From contig JAACJM010000165.1 in NCBI GenBank assembly GCA_013368315.1, positions 62,001 through 126,000 on the forward strand: DNA of 64,000 bases. The letters are read 5' to 3'. Positions 45,791 to 58,176 of the stretch are shown here, piece after piece. This DNA comes from Tetrapyrgos nigripes. Its lineage: Eukaryota > Basidiomycota > Agaricomycetes > Agaricales > Campanellaceae. Every line of letters begins with the position of its first letter. The first letter of the stretch is position 1. The position numbers were made by a program, and so were the translations under genes. The notes below the pieces were generated by a model. The model made no database searches, had not been told where the DNA came from, and saw only the letters and a list, made by a program, of their open reading frames with translations.

Positions 45791-48139
45791 TCATTGTTGC
45801 GGTAGTTTCTTCACTACGAATGGACCGTCGTATCCCACATATTTGGCAGCTGTAGAGGTTTCCCTCCACCGACCGACAAGATTGCGGTCATGAAGATAGC
45901 CCCTAAAAATCCACTTTCCCAAATGCGCATTCTGCTGGTCCCGCTAAAAGCCATATAGTTTTAGAGCTAGCTATATAGCGACCAATTCAAGAAATGACTG
46001 ACCGGTGTGCGTAGCAAAACGACAAGGCCATCCCATGGACGAACCTAAGTTCAACCTCTTGATCAAAACACGCAGAAGAGGAATAAAGACTGACTCGTAC
46101 CCTACCGACTATGTTGAAGTGCCCCCAGGCGCTACCATGTTCTTCCCCAGTCTTCATAGTGGTCAGCAATCGTGAGGCATGAGTAGTATTCAAGATCACA
46201 CTTACTTCTCCAGTGACCAGGATATCGGCGATACCGCTATCTAGATGTGACACAGTCGCCGTATACTCGTCTCGTCCCAATCCCTGGCTCTGATCCGATG
46301 AAAGACTTCGAAATGTCGAAAGATCGCCGTCAACACTGGTATCGGAGAGTTCCTCTTCGTTTGTTTCTTCATCATAGATCCAATCTCTCTTAAGCTTCTC
46401 ACAGGCAGCCTTTGAATAGCACATGGTGCCTGCCGCCGTGCCCTCGGGACTGAATGTTTCGTAACGAACACTTCTCTTCGTACGAGGATTGTAGATCTCA
46501 ATTGCGTCCTGTGATCCAACGCCAAAATGAGGATACTAGGCATGGAATTTACGATTCTGGGACTCACCTTCAATGTATCAATCCGGAAATCATTCGGAAG
46601 CCAGGCGTTCAGCAGGTTATCGTCGCCAAACTCGTCGAAGCCAATATCGATAGGCTCGTCTGGATGAAGACAATGATGCTCCTGCAGACTGAAATAAAGC
46701 GGTTGTCGAAATATAGTGACAGCATCAACTGATCTACGTGGGTTGCTAATCAATTCCATATGGACATTCTGGCTTGTTTGCTATACGAAAATTCAGTACT
46801 CCATTAAACCACTGCAGCTTCCTCTTTGACTCACCAGATATGTGCCAGCCCATGAACCTGTAAGAGAGCCCGGCCGATACACAGCGCCCCTGAGGGTCGA
46901 TTTTGTCGAACAAGGATCACAGCACGAAACCATACGATACCAGTCTTCGTCGTATCTTCGAGACCCACGCCTGGCAATATCATGTTCTGAGGAACAGAAG
47001 TTTTCATCGTCATCGTACATGACGTGTATGGTGGTAGTACATCGCTCCGGAGTATACACTTGATTTCTGTGCGAACGCAGGATGTCTTCTTGAGTAGGGC
47101 CAGTAAGATTCTGTGCATTCGCTTCTTCTCGAGTGGCCGGAAGATCTCCCAGGGCACCCACTACCGGAGTTTGGCGTTCGAGGAATGTCTCCATTCGAGC
47201 TATCCACGTAAGGAGAGATCCGTAGTTTAAAAGTGGCGAAGCAATAGTGACAGGGAATGAATAATGAATGATTTTAGTTGTTTCTGGGAGAGGACTTGTA
47301 GACCATGCCTGATTGTCCGACTCAGGGAGAAGCGGTAAATGAAACTGAGATTCGGCTCCGTACCACGAAGGATACTTAGGACAACGTTAGATTCGTTTGC
47401 AAGTATAGATTTGATACTCACTCGAAACCCAGTGACGATAAACCTATGCAACAAATGTCGTACAAGTGTGTTTTGAATATGGGAATTCTCGATCCGCAGA
47501 TCCTCTGATGAGTGCATAAGTTTGTTGTCTGTTAAGTACTAAAATTAGACGATACTTACCTCTCGAGAAAATCATCCACCAAAGCCATAAAATTAAAGCT
47601 GTGCATTCTGATCCCGAGTACCAGCTCGCAGAGGAATTCGGGTCTGATTCAAATCGCATACTAGCTGCACGTTGGAGGTATGGGTAGAGTCGAGCCCATT
47701 CGACTAGCTGTCGCTCATTACGCCCATCATTTTCGGACATCCTGATAGTTTCTTCGGTCAGCACTTCAGCAATTGCAATGGACGGTGCTCACATTAAATA
47801 GCAAGTCCACAAGTCCTGGGATGAATATTCTTCCCGTCTGCGCACTCGCTTCAGCACTTCCATGCGTTTCTTCAGTTCTACTGCCAAACATCGAGTCGTG
47901 AGCCATTCCATGCCGAGTCGTCTCAAGGGTGCATCATAGTCAAACTTGAAGCGAAATACACGAGCGTAAAAACCAGGATTGCTGCGAAAGTTCAGGGACT
48001 GGTAGAGCCAACGGCATGTGAGCAAGAGTGAAGAGATAGCGGAGGGCGGTCCCAAGAAAGTCTCTTCGCTGGCAACGGCATAGAACGCGATGCGCCCCCA
48101 AACCTCTGCAGGCAGCATGGATGTTTCGAGGGAAGTCAT
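45791..48139 (-). CDS. F-box protein of the mushroom-expanded type
   Basis: Substrate-receptor candidate for SCF ubiquitin ligases. ATG 48139 gives MTSLETSMLPAEVWGRIAFYAV, an F-box start, with SSLLLTCRWLYQSLNF completing it. The long remainder has family landmarks common in Agaricomycetes: ERQTPVVGALGDLP, YRPGSLTGSWAGTYL near 46850-46890, IDIGFDEFGDDNLLNAW, NIVGRVR, WDGLVVLLRTP near 46010-46030, and a final WIFRGYLHDRNLVGRWRET, ending KKLPQQ at 45791. Several short introns interrupt it (for example before KLMHSSEDL and after WGHFNIVGRVR), so exon limits are approximate. The C-terminal domain, sometimes described as glucose/glycan-sensing-like in related proteins, has no proven ligand. Target proteins cannot be predicted. 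Confidence 0.85.
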
Positions 48140-50022
48140 GACACGGGGCTTCCTGCGCAAATAATAGGACGGGAACAAACACGCATCAAAGGTATTTATG
48201 CACGTACAACGGAACGGCGATGTTGAACAACTATGATCGCCGCGGCTTCTATTCCTTCAAGGGTGAGAACATCAAAGGGCCTGGGACTACAATTTAAGAA
48301 CGTGCTCACTGCTAAGTACTAGTACAACGGCGAACATCACTTTAGAGAGAAAGGATCCTTCAAGATGTCTGTAGAGGTCCGGAATAGATACTGGTCTGGA
48401 ATGTCCGTGACGGTATTGAGGGTAAACAAGGATTTATGCTGCATGGCTATACCGTTTCTCTTCTCGGGAGGACATAGCAGGTACGATCAGCTGTTACCCT
48501 ATGATATCGTGGATTCCAACAGGTTCCAAAGTGACTCTTGAGGCATTACCTGACTAATTCTGAATTGGCGGACTTTAGTTGAGTGTTGGCTGAGAGTCAA
48601 ACCTAGGACGGAATGCCCTCACCCGGGAAGTCATCACGGAGATCCACTACTGCAGCCGTGCCACGAAAGCGAATTTATCAATCCATTATGCAACACAATA
48701 GTTGGGTCCCTCCCTAATCAATAGTGTAGTCCATACCTCTCAGCAATTGCTGAGCTTCTCCACTCAAGCAAGGATAAATCTAGAAGAATCATTGAGAAAA
48801 AAAACTAGTATTCAAACGAGAGGCAGTGACGGCGTTGAGTAGAGGCGGGGACGTTTGGATGACATGGAAATGACTGATCGGCGACCTTTCTTCAACAGCT
48901 GATGCAGACGGAGATGAGTTGCTCTGATATCATATTTGCGATTTGTCCCTGCCATTGGGCTTTGGCTCTCCTTCAGCTTTTCGACAGTATTGTGGATCTC
49001 GTGGGCAACTGCAGAGACACTGAGCGCATGTCAGCATGACTCCACAGAAACCAGGACTTTAGCTGGAGGCCGCGGACTTTTCTGAGCGCTGCTTTACAGT
49101 CAATCAAAATCCTGAAAGAAAAAAACTTCCCTACAACTTTCCTAGAGATTTCATAGATAGATGATAGATACACGCTAAGTGGCCCCTTCAGGAAAACTTC
49201 ACTCGACAAAGCTTCGCACATCCCAAAACCGTACAATCCTGGAGAGGAAATAGCAAGGAAATAAGGAAATTCCCGCCTCCTCCTCCTCCCGAAAAATAAC
49301 CGACACTATCAGTTCTCGTGAAGTTGAAGGTTACCTGGGGCTGGACCTAGAGTCCTTCCAAGGTGGCTGTTGTTCTTGTATGCACAAGAACCAAGCTAGA
49401 GCATGTGTATATATGCCGCTCGACGTGAGAAAATGGCCGACAAGTTGGCGCAGCTCAGGCCTATAACGGCTGTAAACGGTAAGCATGAACCAACGCACCA
49501 GAATGGCCAGCAGTGCCCGGGTTTTGCCTTCAGACAATCAAAGCCTACTTGAATGATTGAGCCAAAGCTCCGATATCATGGCTGATTCATTCGAACAAGC
49601 TTAAGAGATCGCTGTAGTTTAAGTGAGTTGATATGTCATGAAGGTTAATGAGTGCCTGTATCTGAAAGAGAGTATTAAGAGCATAACCTTAATTGGCGTA
49701 GATGGATCTTCACTCCGAACTGTGGCATATTCTACGGATGGAGGTCTGTAAAGAGATATTAACTTATGTCCAGAGGCTATTTTGTACAGACCAATAAGCC
49801 GTAGTCGCTTTCTTAAAACGTCGCGATGGCCAGGAAAAGAGCGTAGCGGAAACAGCGGTCTGAACACATGAGCTGAAAACAGAACCGTCACTGAAATCAG
49901 ACAAAATGGGTTTTAAATCTTCTGTTGGAAGTCAAGCTTCTAAGCCTTTGTGAGCTTGAGCTATATTGCAGTCTTCTACATTGACTTGCAGTCCTAGATA
50001 CACCATATCTCTGATCTATGCA
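48140..50022. other. 1.9-kb gene-free stretch
   Basis: From the F-box gene start to the stop of the aldo-keto reductase. Open frames are short and without motifs. No RNA gene recognised. Confidence 0.5.
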
Positions 50023-51321
50023 TCAAGGGCAGTCTGTTGGGTCCCAATCCGTAACAAGACCTGGTTGATGAGAAACATCAGCAATTCTAAAGCGACGATC
50101 AACAGTATATAAGAACCTTCGTCAAGCGCATCAAGCGCATCAACATCAGCTTCTTCAAGCTCAAAATCGAATATCTTCGTATTTGCGACAATTCGCACCT
50201 TCGACGATGCCTTAGGAATGGTGACATATCCCTGTAAGTGACTTGTTGGCAAATTCGAACTCGTAGACATGACCCGAAATACGAACCTTCTGCAATGAAT
50301 AACGCAGGAGTATCTGGGCCGGTTCCTTTGCGTATTTTTGGGCAAAAGCTTTGATTTTCGGGTGGTTGAACCGAAGGCCACGAACGAGCGGTGCCCACGC
50401 CTAACACACGGTGAAAGTGAGTATTTACTTCACAACTCATGAAAGAGCCTTGTGTCGTACCTCCAATACAATTCCGTGTTCCTTACAATACGATACGATG
50501 TCATTCCGGGTTTGGAACGGATGTAAGTCGATCTGTAAGATAAGACGGCGTTCAGACATACGCCTCGGCAATAACGATTAGAGTTGCACACCTGATTAAT
50601 GGCGGGGATGGGGAGGTCAGTTTCAACCAATTCTTTCATGTGCCTGATACCAAATGTGCTGATTCCAATACTCTTCAATTTTCCTTCCTTCTGAGCATCG
50701 ACAACGGCTTTCCAGCTCTCCAGACGCGCCTTTGGGCCACCAATGGGTCCATGAACGAGATACAGGTCAATGTAGCCTAGTCCACAATCTTTCACTGATT
50801 TTTCTATGGCACGTTTGACGCGTTCGTAACCATTGTTGTTCTTCAATTTGGACGTGTAAAACACGCTTGATCGTGGTATATTGTTCTTGTGACAGAAATC
50901 TAAAATTGCTTGGCCGCATTCCCGTTCATTCTCGTACCATTCGGCAGAGTCCTCGGATACAGAGTCAGAGTGAGCCTCGTGTATCGATGCAGGAGTAGAG
51001 ACTCACGATATGGCGATATCCGGCCTAAGATGAGGATGTCAGACAAACGTAGATCCTGCAGTAGTAAAACGTGTCCATACCTCAAGAGCCCAAGACACGG
51101 TGTTGTAGGCATCTTTCCCGTCTAATTCATAAGTACCTGCGAGGTTTACAGTCAGAAGCTAGCGTTCTAGACCTTGTACAACCGGATCCACATACCGAAG
51201 CCAAAAACAGGAATAGTATTGCCATCTCGCAACTGATATGTATAGGATGAGAACACAATGAAGGAAAGTTTCCGAGGTATCAACTTGCTTTGATGGTGGA
51301 TTCCAATGAAAAAGAAGTCAT
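50023..51321 (-). CDS. aldo-keto reductase
   Basis: NADPH-type oxidoreductase of the AKR superfamily, about 300 residues, predicted cytosolic. Exons 51321-51289, 51232-51196, 51136-51081, 51024-51007 (18 nt), 50950-50592, 50532-50461, 50400-50287, 50231-50117 and 50060-50023 join in frame. The catalytic tetrad is visible: Asp and Tyr in DSAEWYENE, Lys in VFYTSKLKN, and His in LYLVHGPIGG. Other signatures are LRDGNTIPVFGFGTYEL, GKLKSIGIS, PAINQIDLHPF, GIVLEAWAPL and GYVTIPKASS, ending LVTDWDPTDCP. The first intron (51288-51233) starts with GCAAGT, a GC-AG intron; with it the frame runs TIKLRDGNT. ATG 51321 is chosen because the first exon gives a plausible short leader MTSFSLESTIK. Confidence 0.93.
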
Positions 51322-53334
51322 TCGCGAGCGATATTCAAGGGAGGAATAGCGTAGATGGTGGTATAGAGGAAAACGCATAGGATCATGTTGAGGTTTTTTT
51401 TTCCATCGGACTTTACCGGCTCGGACCGCTATTACCGACTATTTTCCGCTGGCCGTTCTTGTGCCGTGTCTGGGCTGCATATACGGTATGTTTTCCCTAA
51501 GGCTCTCGCTCAGTTGTCCCTGCCTGTACATCGATCATATGGAATATAAGCGATATCTTTGTCGTCGTTCCGCAGATACGAAGGACGGAGCTCGGGTTCT
51601 TATCAGAAAAAGAATTGTGCGACATCTTTGCTACCATCTTCCAGTTTCGCTACTTTCAAAGACTCGGAACTAGCACGGATTGACTCAGAGTATGAGGCCT
51701 TATTTTCCGCGAATCTATGCAAGTCTATGCACTTGCAATTGACGAAATCTCCTAAACACCACATGCGCGTGTGGACCGTTCTAAAACATCTTCGAAATCA
51801 ATGGCACGGGTTGTGGCAGAACATACGAGGAGATGTCCAGGTGCCAGGGATATGAATTGGGCGATAAGGTTTGGACGATGAAAACGCTGGTGCAAAGTTG
51901 CCATAAAAACATACGGGATTCTACTTCCGGGTTCTCGTCACTTCATGTGAGTTATCATTGGTAGAATTACATCTTCCAGCCAGCATGTTCAACTCGAGTT
52001 CCTAAGTCGTATTTCTGGATGTCTGATTATTGCTCCCCTCTCATCCGCTGAATGGACATTTGAATATGTGGACATTCTCGTTCTTCAGGCTACCAGAATG
52101 CCGCCTTTGAATGTAAAAGAGGCTAGTATAGCTAAAGCCTTCCCACAACTTCAGAAGCGCTCAGTCTTTTTAATAGTTCACTACCCCTCGAGGCATGTCA
52201 CTATTGAAGCGCGAGTAGCGGCACGTATAAGGTTCCTATACTACCGATAGAATTTTTCGTCGTGTAGGTTCCATTCAAAAACGCATTAGAGCTGGCAGCT
52301 TCGTCGACTCGGAGCGTAATCCCACCAAGTAAATGCACACCAAAGAATTCATACAACACCGCAGGGATTCTGTCCGGATTCCATCCGTTTTGTGAGCGGA
52401 ATTTTCCGTAAAACTAAGCATTCAGGAATCAGGACGTTCTTTGGCATGTCAGTAAAGTTCCTATCGTAGTACGTCAACCGATGGTCATGATTCCATCTTC
52501 GAGTACTACTACTGACTAGCACGATGGCATGCTTGTAATGATCAACGTAAAAACTGTGGATCAGGCAGTCCTAAAGGCCGGCCGGTGTTTAGAAAACACG
52601 TACGCCGACGTCGACTCGACGACTTTACTGCGCTCCAAAAGATTAAACCATTTGGTCTGGGTTGTACAATGTTCGGGAGCTTTGCTTAAGCTCGATCTTG
52701 GCTCGACTTGATTTACCAAAGCCCAGTGCAGTGGCTCACTGCAAACAATGCGTCAACTAGACTTCGATGGCGTCTACTGGCTTACCTACTACTTCCTTTG
52801 CCCTGGACCCTCCAAAAAAAAGCCGGCCAACTGAACCGGTCCTACGATCGCGCTAATTGAATTCCGTATGTCAGACTGACTACTTTTCGAAGGTTTCCGA
52901 AGTTGATTTGACGATTTGGCGCCTTGTTGGCAGTTGCTGCCCTCTGTCAAAAATATGCAATTCTGAGAAGGAACTACAGTTCGCCCCAAATTTTTGTGCA
53001 TTCGTATTCCCTTTTCCAGCGACTTACGAACGGGTCGGGAAATTTTTTTCACCCTGATATCAGACCGCGTTTCTCGGCGCGACGCGGTCATACTTCTTCC
53101 ACTATGGTGTGGCAGGACCTTTTCATTTCTTGACAGAACCTTTCATTAGAGTCTAAATCGCACTTACAACTCTACGTCCCTGGATTGAAAGTAATCTCGA
53201 TGAAGAAAGATTACACGCGAGTCAAGCATGAGACGCAGAAATCTGTAATTTAAAAGGGCTCTGAGAACGGTGGCGTGGGTAAGACCACCTGATTTCCAAC
53301 CGCCCCTTGGCGGTTGGAACAATTTCAAACGACG
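51322..53334. other. 2.0-kb gene-free stretch
   Basis: No domain-bearing open frame on either strand. Contains the promoters of the aldo-keto reductase (minus) and of the HSBP1-like gene (plus). Confidence 0.5.
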
Positions 53335-53871
53335 ATGTCCACCTCATCTGCAGGCTCTGCCCAACCTCTCAAAGTAACCCCTTCAACGCCTGCAAAATAT
53401 GCCCCTGCAAGCAATACTGAAAATGACGCGGACAAGACTCCTTCAGCGAACAAGTCTACGACAGCTGCAAAGCCTAACATGGGTTTGAATAATATCTCAA
53501 GTCCGCACGAGTTGACAGCCTTTGTTCGTTTTCTACTAGCTCTGATACGTCCCACACTATGCATATTCTGATTCTGCCCTTCTTTACCGCTTTAGGTGGA
53601 AAACTTGCTTGAAAACCTGGATCAGAAATTTGATGAAATGTCTTCGCAGATACTGGAAAGAAGTGCGTTGCCTTGCATGCTAGTGTTTGTCTTGTTCTTA
53701 CGGGATCGTGTCTTTTCTTCTACAGTGACCCAAATGTCTTCCCGAGTAGATGCTCTTGAAGCAGCCATCCAAGATATCATCAATGGTGACGTTTCGGGAA
53801 CCCCGAGTGTTCCACCATCGCCGTCACCTACTGCTGCTATCAGCGGCGGTCGCAAGAGCAGTACTTCCTAG
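53335..53871 (+). CDS. HSBP1: heat-shock-factor-binding protein (HSBP1-like)
   Basis: Small coiled-coil protein of the HSBP1 family, a nuclear binding partner and negative regulator of heat shock factor trimers in animals. Exons 53335-53523, 53596-53662 and 53726-53871 join in frame. The conserved coiled coil is LTAFVENLLENLDQKFDEMSS then QILERMTQMSSRVDALEAAI, with hydrophobic heptads, followed by QDIINGD. A 55-residue Ser/Thr/Pro-rich N-terminal extension and a Pro/Ser tail (SGTPSVPPSPSP) are not part of the core. The introns fall inside the coiled coil. The core is full length, so it should be functional. Confidence 0.94.
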
Positions 53872-54535
53872 ATCTTAGTTGAGGCCCTACTTGCTGCCAG
53901 ACTAGGTAGGGTTCGGTGTCTTAAGCCAAGGGTGGTAACGGACTGTAATCGGAAGGACAATGTAATGATCTGTGAGCTCTTTATTTCTTCAGCTGGTGTA
54001 GAGTCTGGTCTTCTAACCTCAAACAATTGACAGATGATACTGTATTCCTGTACCCATGTATAATGTGTACCTTCTAATATGAGACTGCACTCATGCCTTG
54101 GTCATTCTTTTTTTTGTGGTTCGCTTTTTTGCCTTTTTTTCAGTGCTTTTTGAAACCGCTAGGTGCACTGCGACAAAATCGCAAATTTTTACACGCTCAG
54201 TAGCTGCTATCTCGTTCAAAGTTGCCACTCCTTTTCGTCGAGATGAAATGACTGTTTACACCATCCATTCCATTTAGCCGTGAACGAATACATTTTCGAG
54301 ACCTGCCCCTCGGTGTTTACTAAGTGTATTACGCCAAGGACATATGTAGGATGCCTTGTTATAATCTGTATCCATACCTTACCTACCTGTAAATTATCCC
54401 AAAACTAGACAACGATTTCGTGTAGTCTGTAGCAGGATCAGCTGACTGAACGAGACTTAGCGTCGTCGGTCACGACGGCGAGCTACAAAAAAGTTCCGAC
54501 ACGTCGACTAGCTCCTTCTCTTTACCTAGTCGCTC
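53872..54535. other. intergenic between same-strand genes
   Basis: About 660 bases with T-rich tracts near 54110-54145, probably the 3' end of HSBP1 and the promoter of the next gene. No gene seen. Confidence 0.5.
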
Positions 54536-56046
54536 ATGAGCGTCGCCTCATATTCTGGTGCTCAGTTGACGAATTACTTGCCTCCTCAGCAACCACCAGA
54601 AACACCGAATGGCGCTCACCATCCAACCCCGCGGACAACCCTGCGCTTCACTACGCCTCCTACAGTGCCATCCACAAAACGAAGGTCTTCAGATGATGAT
54701 GAAGACTCACCCGAAGCAGGTTCTAGCAAACACAATACGAGCTCGAGGAGCCAGAAGAACGGAACAACTGCACAGAGAAGGAACTCGTCAAAGACAGTGA
54801 GTCGCGGTCAATATGTGGATTCTCTTAGGCTTATTTTTCTCCGAATCACCTCTGCTCCTATCTCAAGCCAGCACAATATGGAAGCAGTACGGAGATGATG
54901 GCAGCGTTAGCAGCATGCTTCAAACCAGGAGGTGAATCCAGTTTCTCGGGCACCTATACTATCGCAAACGACCCTCCAATATCGGACAAATACCGAATAC
55001 AACTGGTTTCAAATGACATTTGGCGCGCTACGGGCTACAGATTTACGTGCGTGGTCCAAGCATATTCGCGTTTTCGTGTGCTAACTCTAGTACTTCAATT
55101 TAGGGTGAAGGACCACCCTCCCATGAAAGACGGCCACAAAACCCGTTTATGGTGCTCACAAGATTCCCAAAGGAAAAGCAAACCTCATTCCAAAGCTCGA
55201 CTTGCAGCTTCAGGCGAATACATGGCCAAAACCAGATATCCATGCCGTAGTCGTCTACTCATATCCTCTCGAGATTGCGGCCTTTCTGGACATCGGATGA
55301 TTACTATTAGGATGTACCACCACGTCTGCCATGAACCCTACTACGACCCCAGTGTTCCATTAACCACTTTGCAAGCAGTTTGGGGAATGTCCAGATGGCC
55401 GACTTTCCTTCCTCCTGCAGCCGTACAGCCGACATACCCGCCAGTAAACCCTTACACCTCAAGTTATTTCAACACTTCATCACAACAAGTATCTGCGAGC
55501 ACTGCTGCAGCTGCACCAGTGGAGGACTGGGAGAGTGGTTCTGAAGGCGTAGAGTCTGGAGCTGAAGGAGATTCGGAAATGGAGGATGAGCCTTCAGTAG
55601 CATTACCCCCACCTTCTGTGCCTTTAACATCGAAAACGCCTGCACCTTTATCTGTACGCCAAATTCTTCCACCTTCTGCACCCTCACGCCCATCTTCGTC
55701 GTCTTCGCAACCTACTTTGCATACTATTCCCCGTTTTCCAGTGCCAGCAGCGGCACTTGCAACACCAGCAGCGCCTGCTCCACCTCCGTCACGAAGCGGT
55801 GCAAACCACGAATCGCAGACCGAAAATTTCCAAAGAGCCATGCGACAACATATACGGAATATGCGGGAATTCTGCGATGGACTAGAGTATCAGGTCCAGT
55901 TCAATGATTTCAGGATGCTGGAAGAATTGGAAACGCAGGGCGCGTCGTTTTTACGATACGTGCGGACGTGTTTGATTAGGGAGGGACGGTTGACGGAGGA
56001 GGAGTCGCACCTTCCTACGCCTAGTGAAAGTGGCGCAGACTCATGA
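54536..56046 (+). CDS. fungal protein with a Cys/His-rich WRKY-GCM-like module
   Basis: Exons 54536-54796, 54868-55046 and 55104-56046 join in frame. After a Pro/Ser-rich N terminus with a basic-acidic patch (TKRRSSDDDEDSPE) come AQYGSSTEMMAALAACFK and FSGTYTIANDPPI. The central block is VKDHPPMKDGHKTRLWCSQD, TRYPCRSRLLISSRDCG and RMITIRMYHHVCHEPYYDPS: two or three Cys followed by His-His-x-x-His, a layout seen in WRKY/GCM/FLYWCH-type zinc folds. The C terminus is a Ser/Pro/Ala linker and a helical FQRAMRQHIRNMREFCDGLEY segment. The second intron is 57 nt, a multiple of three, and has no stop in frame, so retention would give an in-frame variant. DNA binding is an inference; the domain is widespread in mushrooms but uncharacterised to my knowledge. 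Confidence 0.65.
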
Positions 56047-56819
56047 TTGGATGCATGCTCGCAGGTTTTTTTCTGTATTTTTCACTTCCTTTCAGATTAC
56101 AGGATTTCATTTTTCCACTGTTCTCAGTTTCCGTTCTTTCTACATACATAGGACATAGGATTCCCATATAGTCTACTTACCATAGTCCCATATCATTTAC
56201 TCTTACTATTTTTTTCTGTACCTTATTGTTCTGTCTAGTTTCTGTCCCTACATATGCTCGTCTACTGTACGTAGATTATGCAACTGATGCAATCGCGCAT
56301 GTAAGGAGGACCGTCCGACTGGCGACGCGTACGCGCAACCACCACCAACTCCAAAAATTTTATCTTCCCTTCAGGGCTTCTTCGTCTTGCTTGCCTCATA
56401 ACTTCTGGAAGGATCTCTTGGTGGAAGGTACTGGAGAAACTCCTCTTGGTATGCTTATTCGTCTTGGTCTGACTTCATTCATCTCTGAACGCTCTCTCGT
56501 TTACAAGCTGTATGATGACCAGTCACGTAGCAGAAGCCTTTCACGGACCATGAAAAGGCCATTTAACTTTCTGAGAACCTCTTCGACATTCTACCGCTCC
56601 TGTATCACTCAGAGAGTTGGATTGGAATTATCTCAAGCTCAGTTCATCTGACCTCCTGTATTTGGATACTCGATGTCTTGTGAACGATGAGTACGAAACC
56701 CGAGCTTCTGGTGATATTCGACGTCATGGCTTTTCCAGTACTAGTATGTATGGGCAGTGTTCGACGGCTTCCTTCCCTCATACCCCCTTCTCCCACTCTC
56801 ACTCTCGGATTCTCTAAGG
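56047..56819. other. intergenic
   Basis: About 770 bases between the Cys/His-motif gene and the first SDR gene. T-rich at its left end; no gene recognised. Confidence 0.5.
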
Positions 56820-58176
56820 ATGTCTTCTACCAACGAAACCTCCAAACGCATCGCCTTGGTAACTGGAGCAGGTGCGTGTCAATATTTCTCGTTTGGCAAA
56901 TTGCTGATAGACGCAATGATACCAGGACAAGGCATCGGGGAAGCCATCGCCCTTCGTTTAGCCAAGGATGGAATAGACGTCGCCGTGAATGATATCCCAG
57001 GGAATACTGAAAAAGTAACCGCAGTCTCCGAAAAGATTATCGCTATGGGTCGTCAAAGTTCTGTTCACATCGCAGACGTGTCCGTTGAAGATCAAGTTGA
57101 GAAGATGATTAGTGGCGTTGTGGGAAAGCACGGTGGTCTTGATGTGGTGAGTTGCCCTCCTTACATGTATTTTAGTTTTCTCATGTCATCTACCCACTAA
57201 TGTGTCTATCTTCGTCCTAACAGATGATTGCGAATGCGGGGATAGTAATGGTGCAGCCTCTTGTGGATAGTACGTCCGAATGCTATACATAAGCATGATA
57301 GCTTCTCGTATTGAGGGTTTTCACTTCAGCTACTGTGGAGCAGTGGGACAGGATATTCGCGGTCAACGTCCGTGGAGTATTCTTGTGCTACAAATATGCT
57401 GCGAAGCAAATGATCGCTCAAGGGCGTGGAGGAAGAATGGTCGCAGCTTGTTCTGTTGCCGGGAAACGCGGAAGTGAGATCCCAAGATTGGTTTTGGATA
57501 GCTAGAGTTATAGACTGACTATTTTTTTCTCAGATACTGGTGTCGAATACAGTGCTTATTGTGGGACCAAGTTTGCAGTGAGAGGAATCACCCAGGCTGC
57601 AGGTACATCTTCTGCTCACTTTCTTTGAGTATTTGCGCCGTCTAATGGATCATTTCTAGCGGGAGAGCTCGGGCGCCATGGCATCACTGTTAACGCATAC
57701 GCACCAGGCTGTATCGAGACATCTTTGAGCAAGTTTTTCTTCACATGTGGTCCACTAGAACTAACCCTTCTCTTCTTCAGCCGAACATATGGATCAGAGA
57801 ATGTCTGAACTGCATGGTGCACCTCGAGGCGATATGATGAAAAATGTTCGTATTTTGTGTTTTTTTTTTCTCGCTTTATTCTCTCCGGATTTACTTGTAT
57901 CCACTTGCAGTACGCCGCTAGGTCCCTACTGGGACACAATGGAACGCCTGAAGATGTAGCTGGTTTAGTGTCTTATCTGGTCTCTAAAGAGGCTCATTTC
58001 GTTACAGGTGGGTTACCGGGCCCGTATGATTTATTAGGGTGATGCTGACGCTCCGTCTCACGGTTATCTTGAATTACAGGTCAAAGTGTCAGTCGTTCCT
58101 TGCCTGCCATCTTTCTACACCATACTGACTGTGACTTCTGTAGGTGGGTGTCAATGGAGGTACCTTCTGCGACTGA
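56820..58176 (+). CDS. short-chain dehydrogenase/reductase, copy 1 of 3
   Basis: Classical SDR, closest in motif content to acetoin/diacetyl reductases. Exons 56820-56871, 56926-57146, 57224-57269, 57330-57473, 57534-57602, 57660-57728, 57781-57845, 57911-58007, 58080-58087 and 58144-58176 join in frame. Cofactor motif TGAGQGIGEAIALRLA; NAG in MIANAGIVMV; catalytic Ser in AACSVAGK, Tyr and Lys in EYSAYCGTKFAV. The C terminus is QSVGVNGGTFCD. The sixth intron (57729-57780) starts with GC instead of GT, while the other two copies have GT at that place. The 8-nt exon near the end is unusual but conserved in the other copies. Substrate not determinable; likely a small hydroxy/keto compound. Confidence 0.93.
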
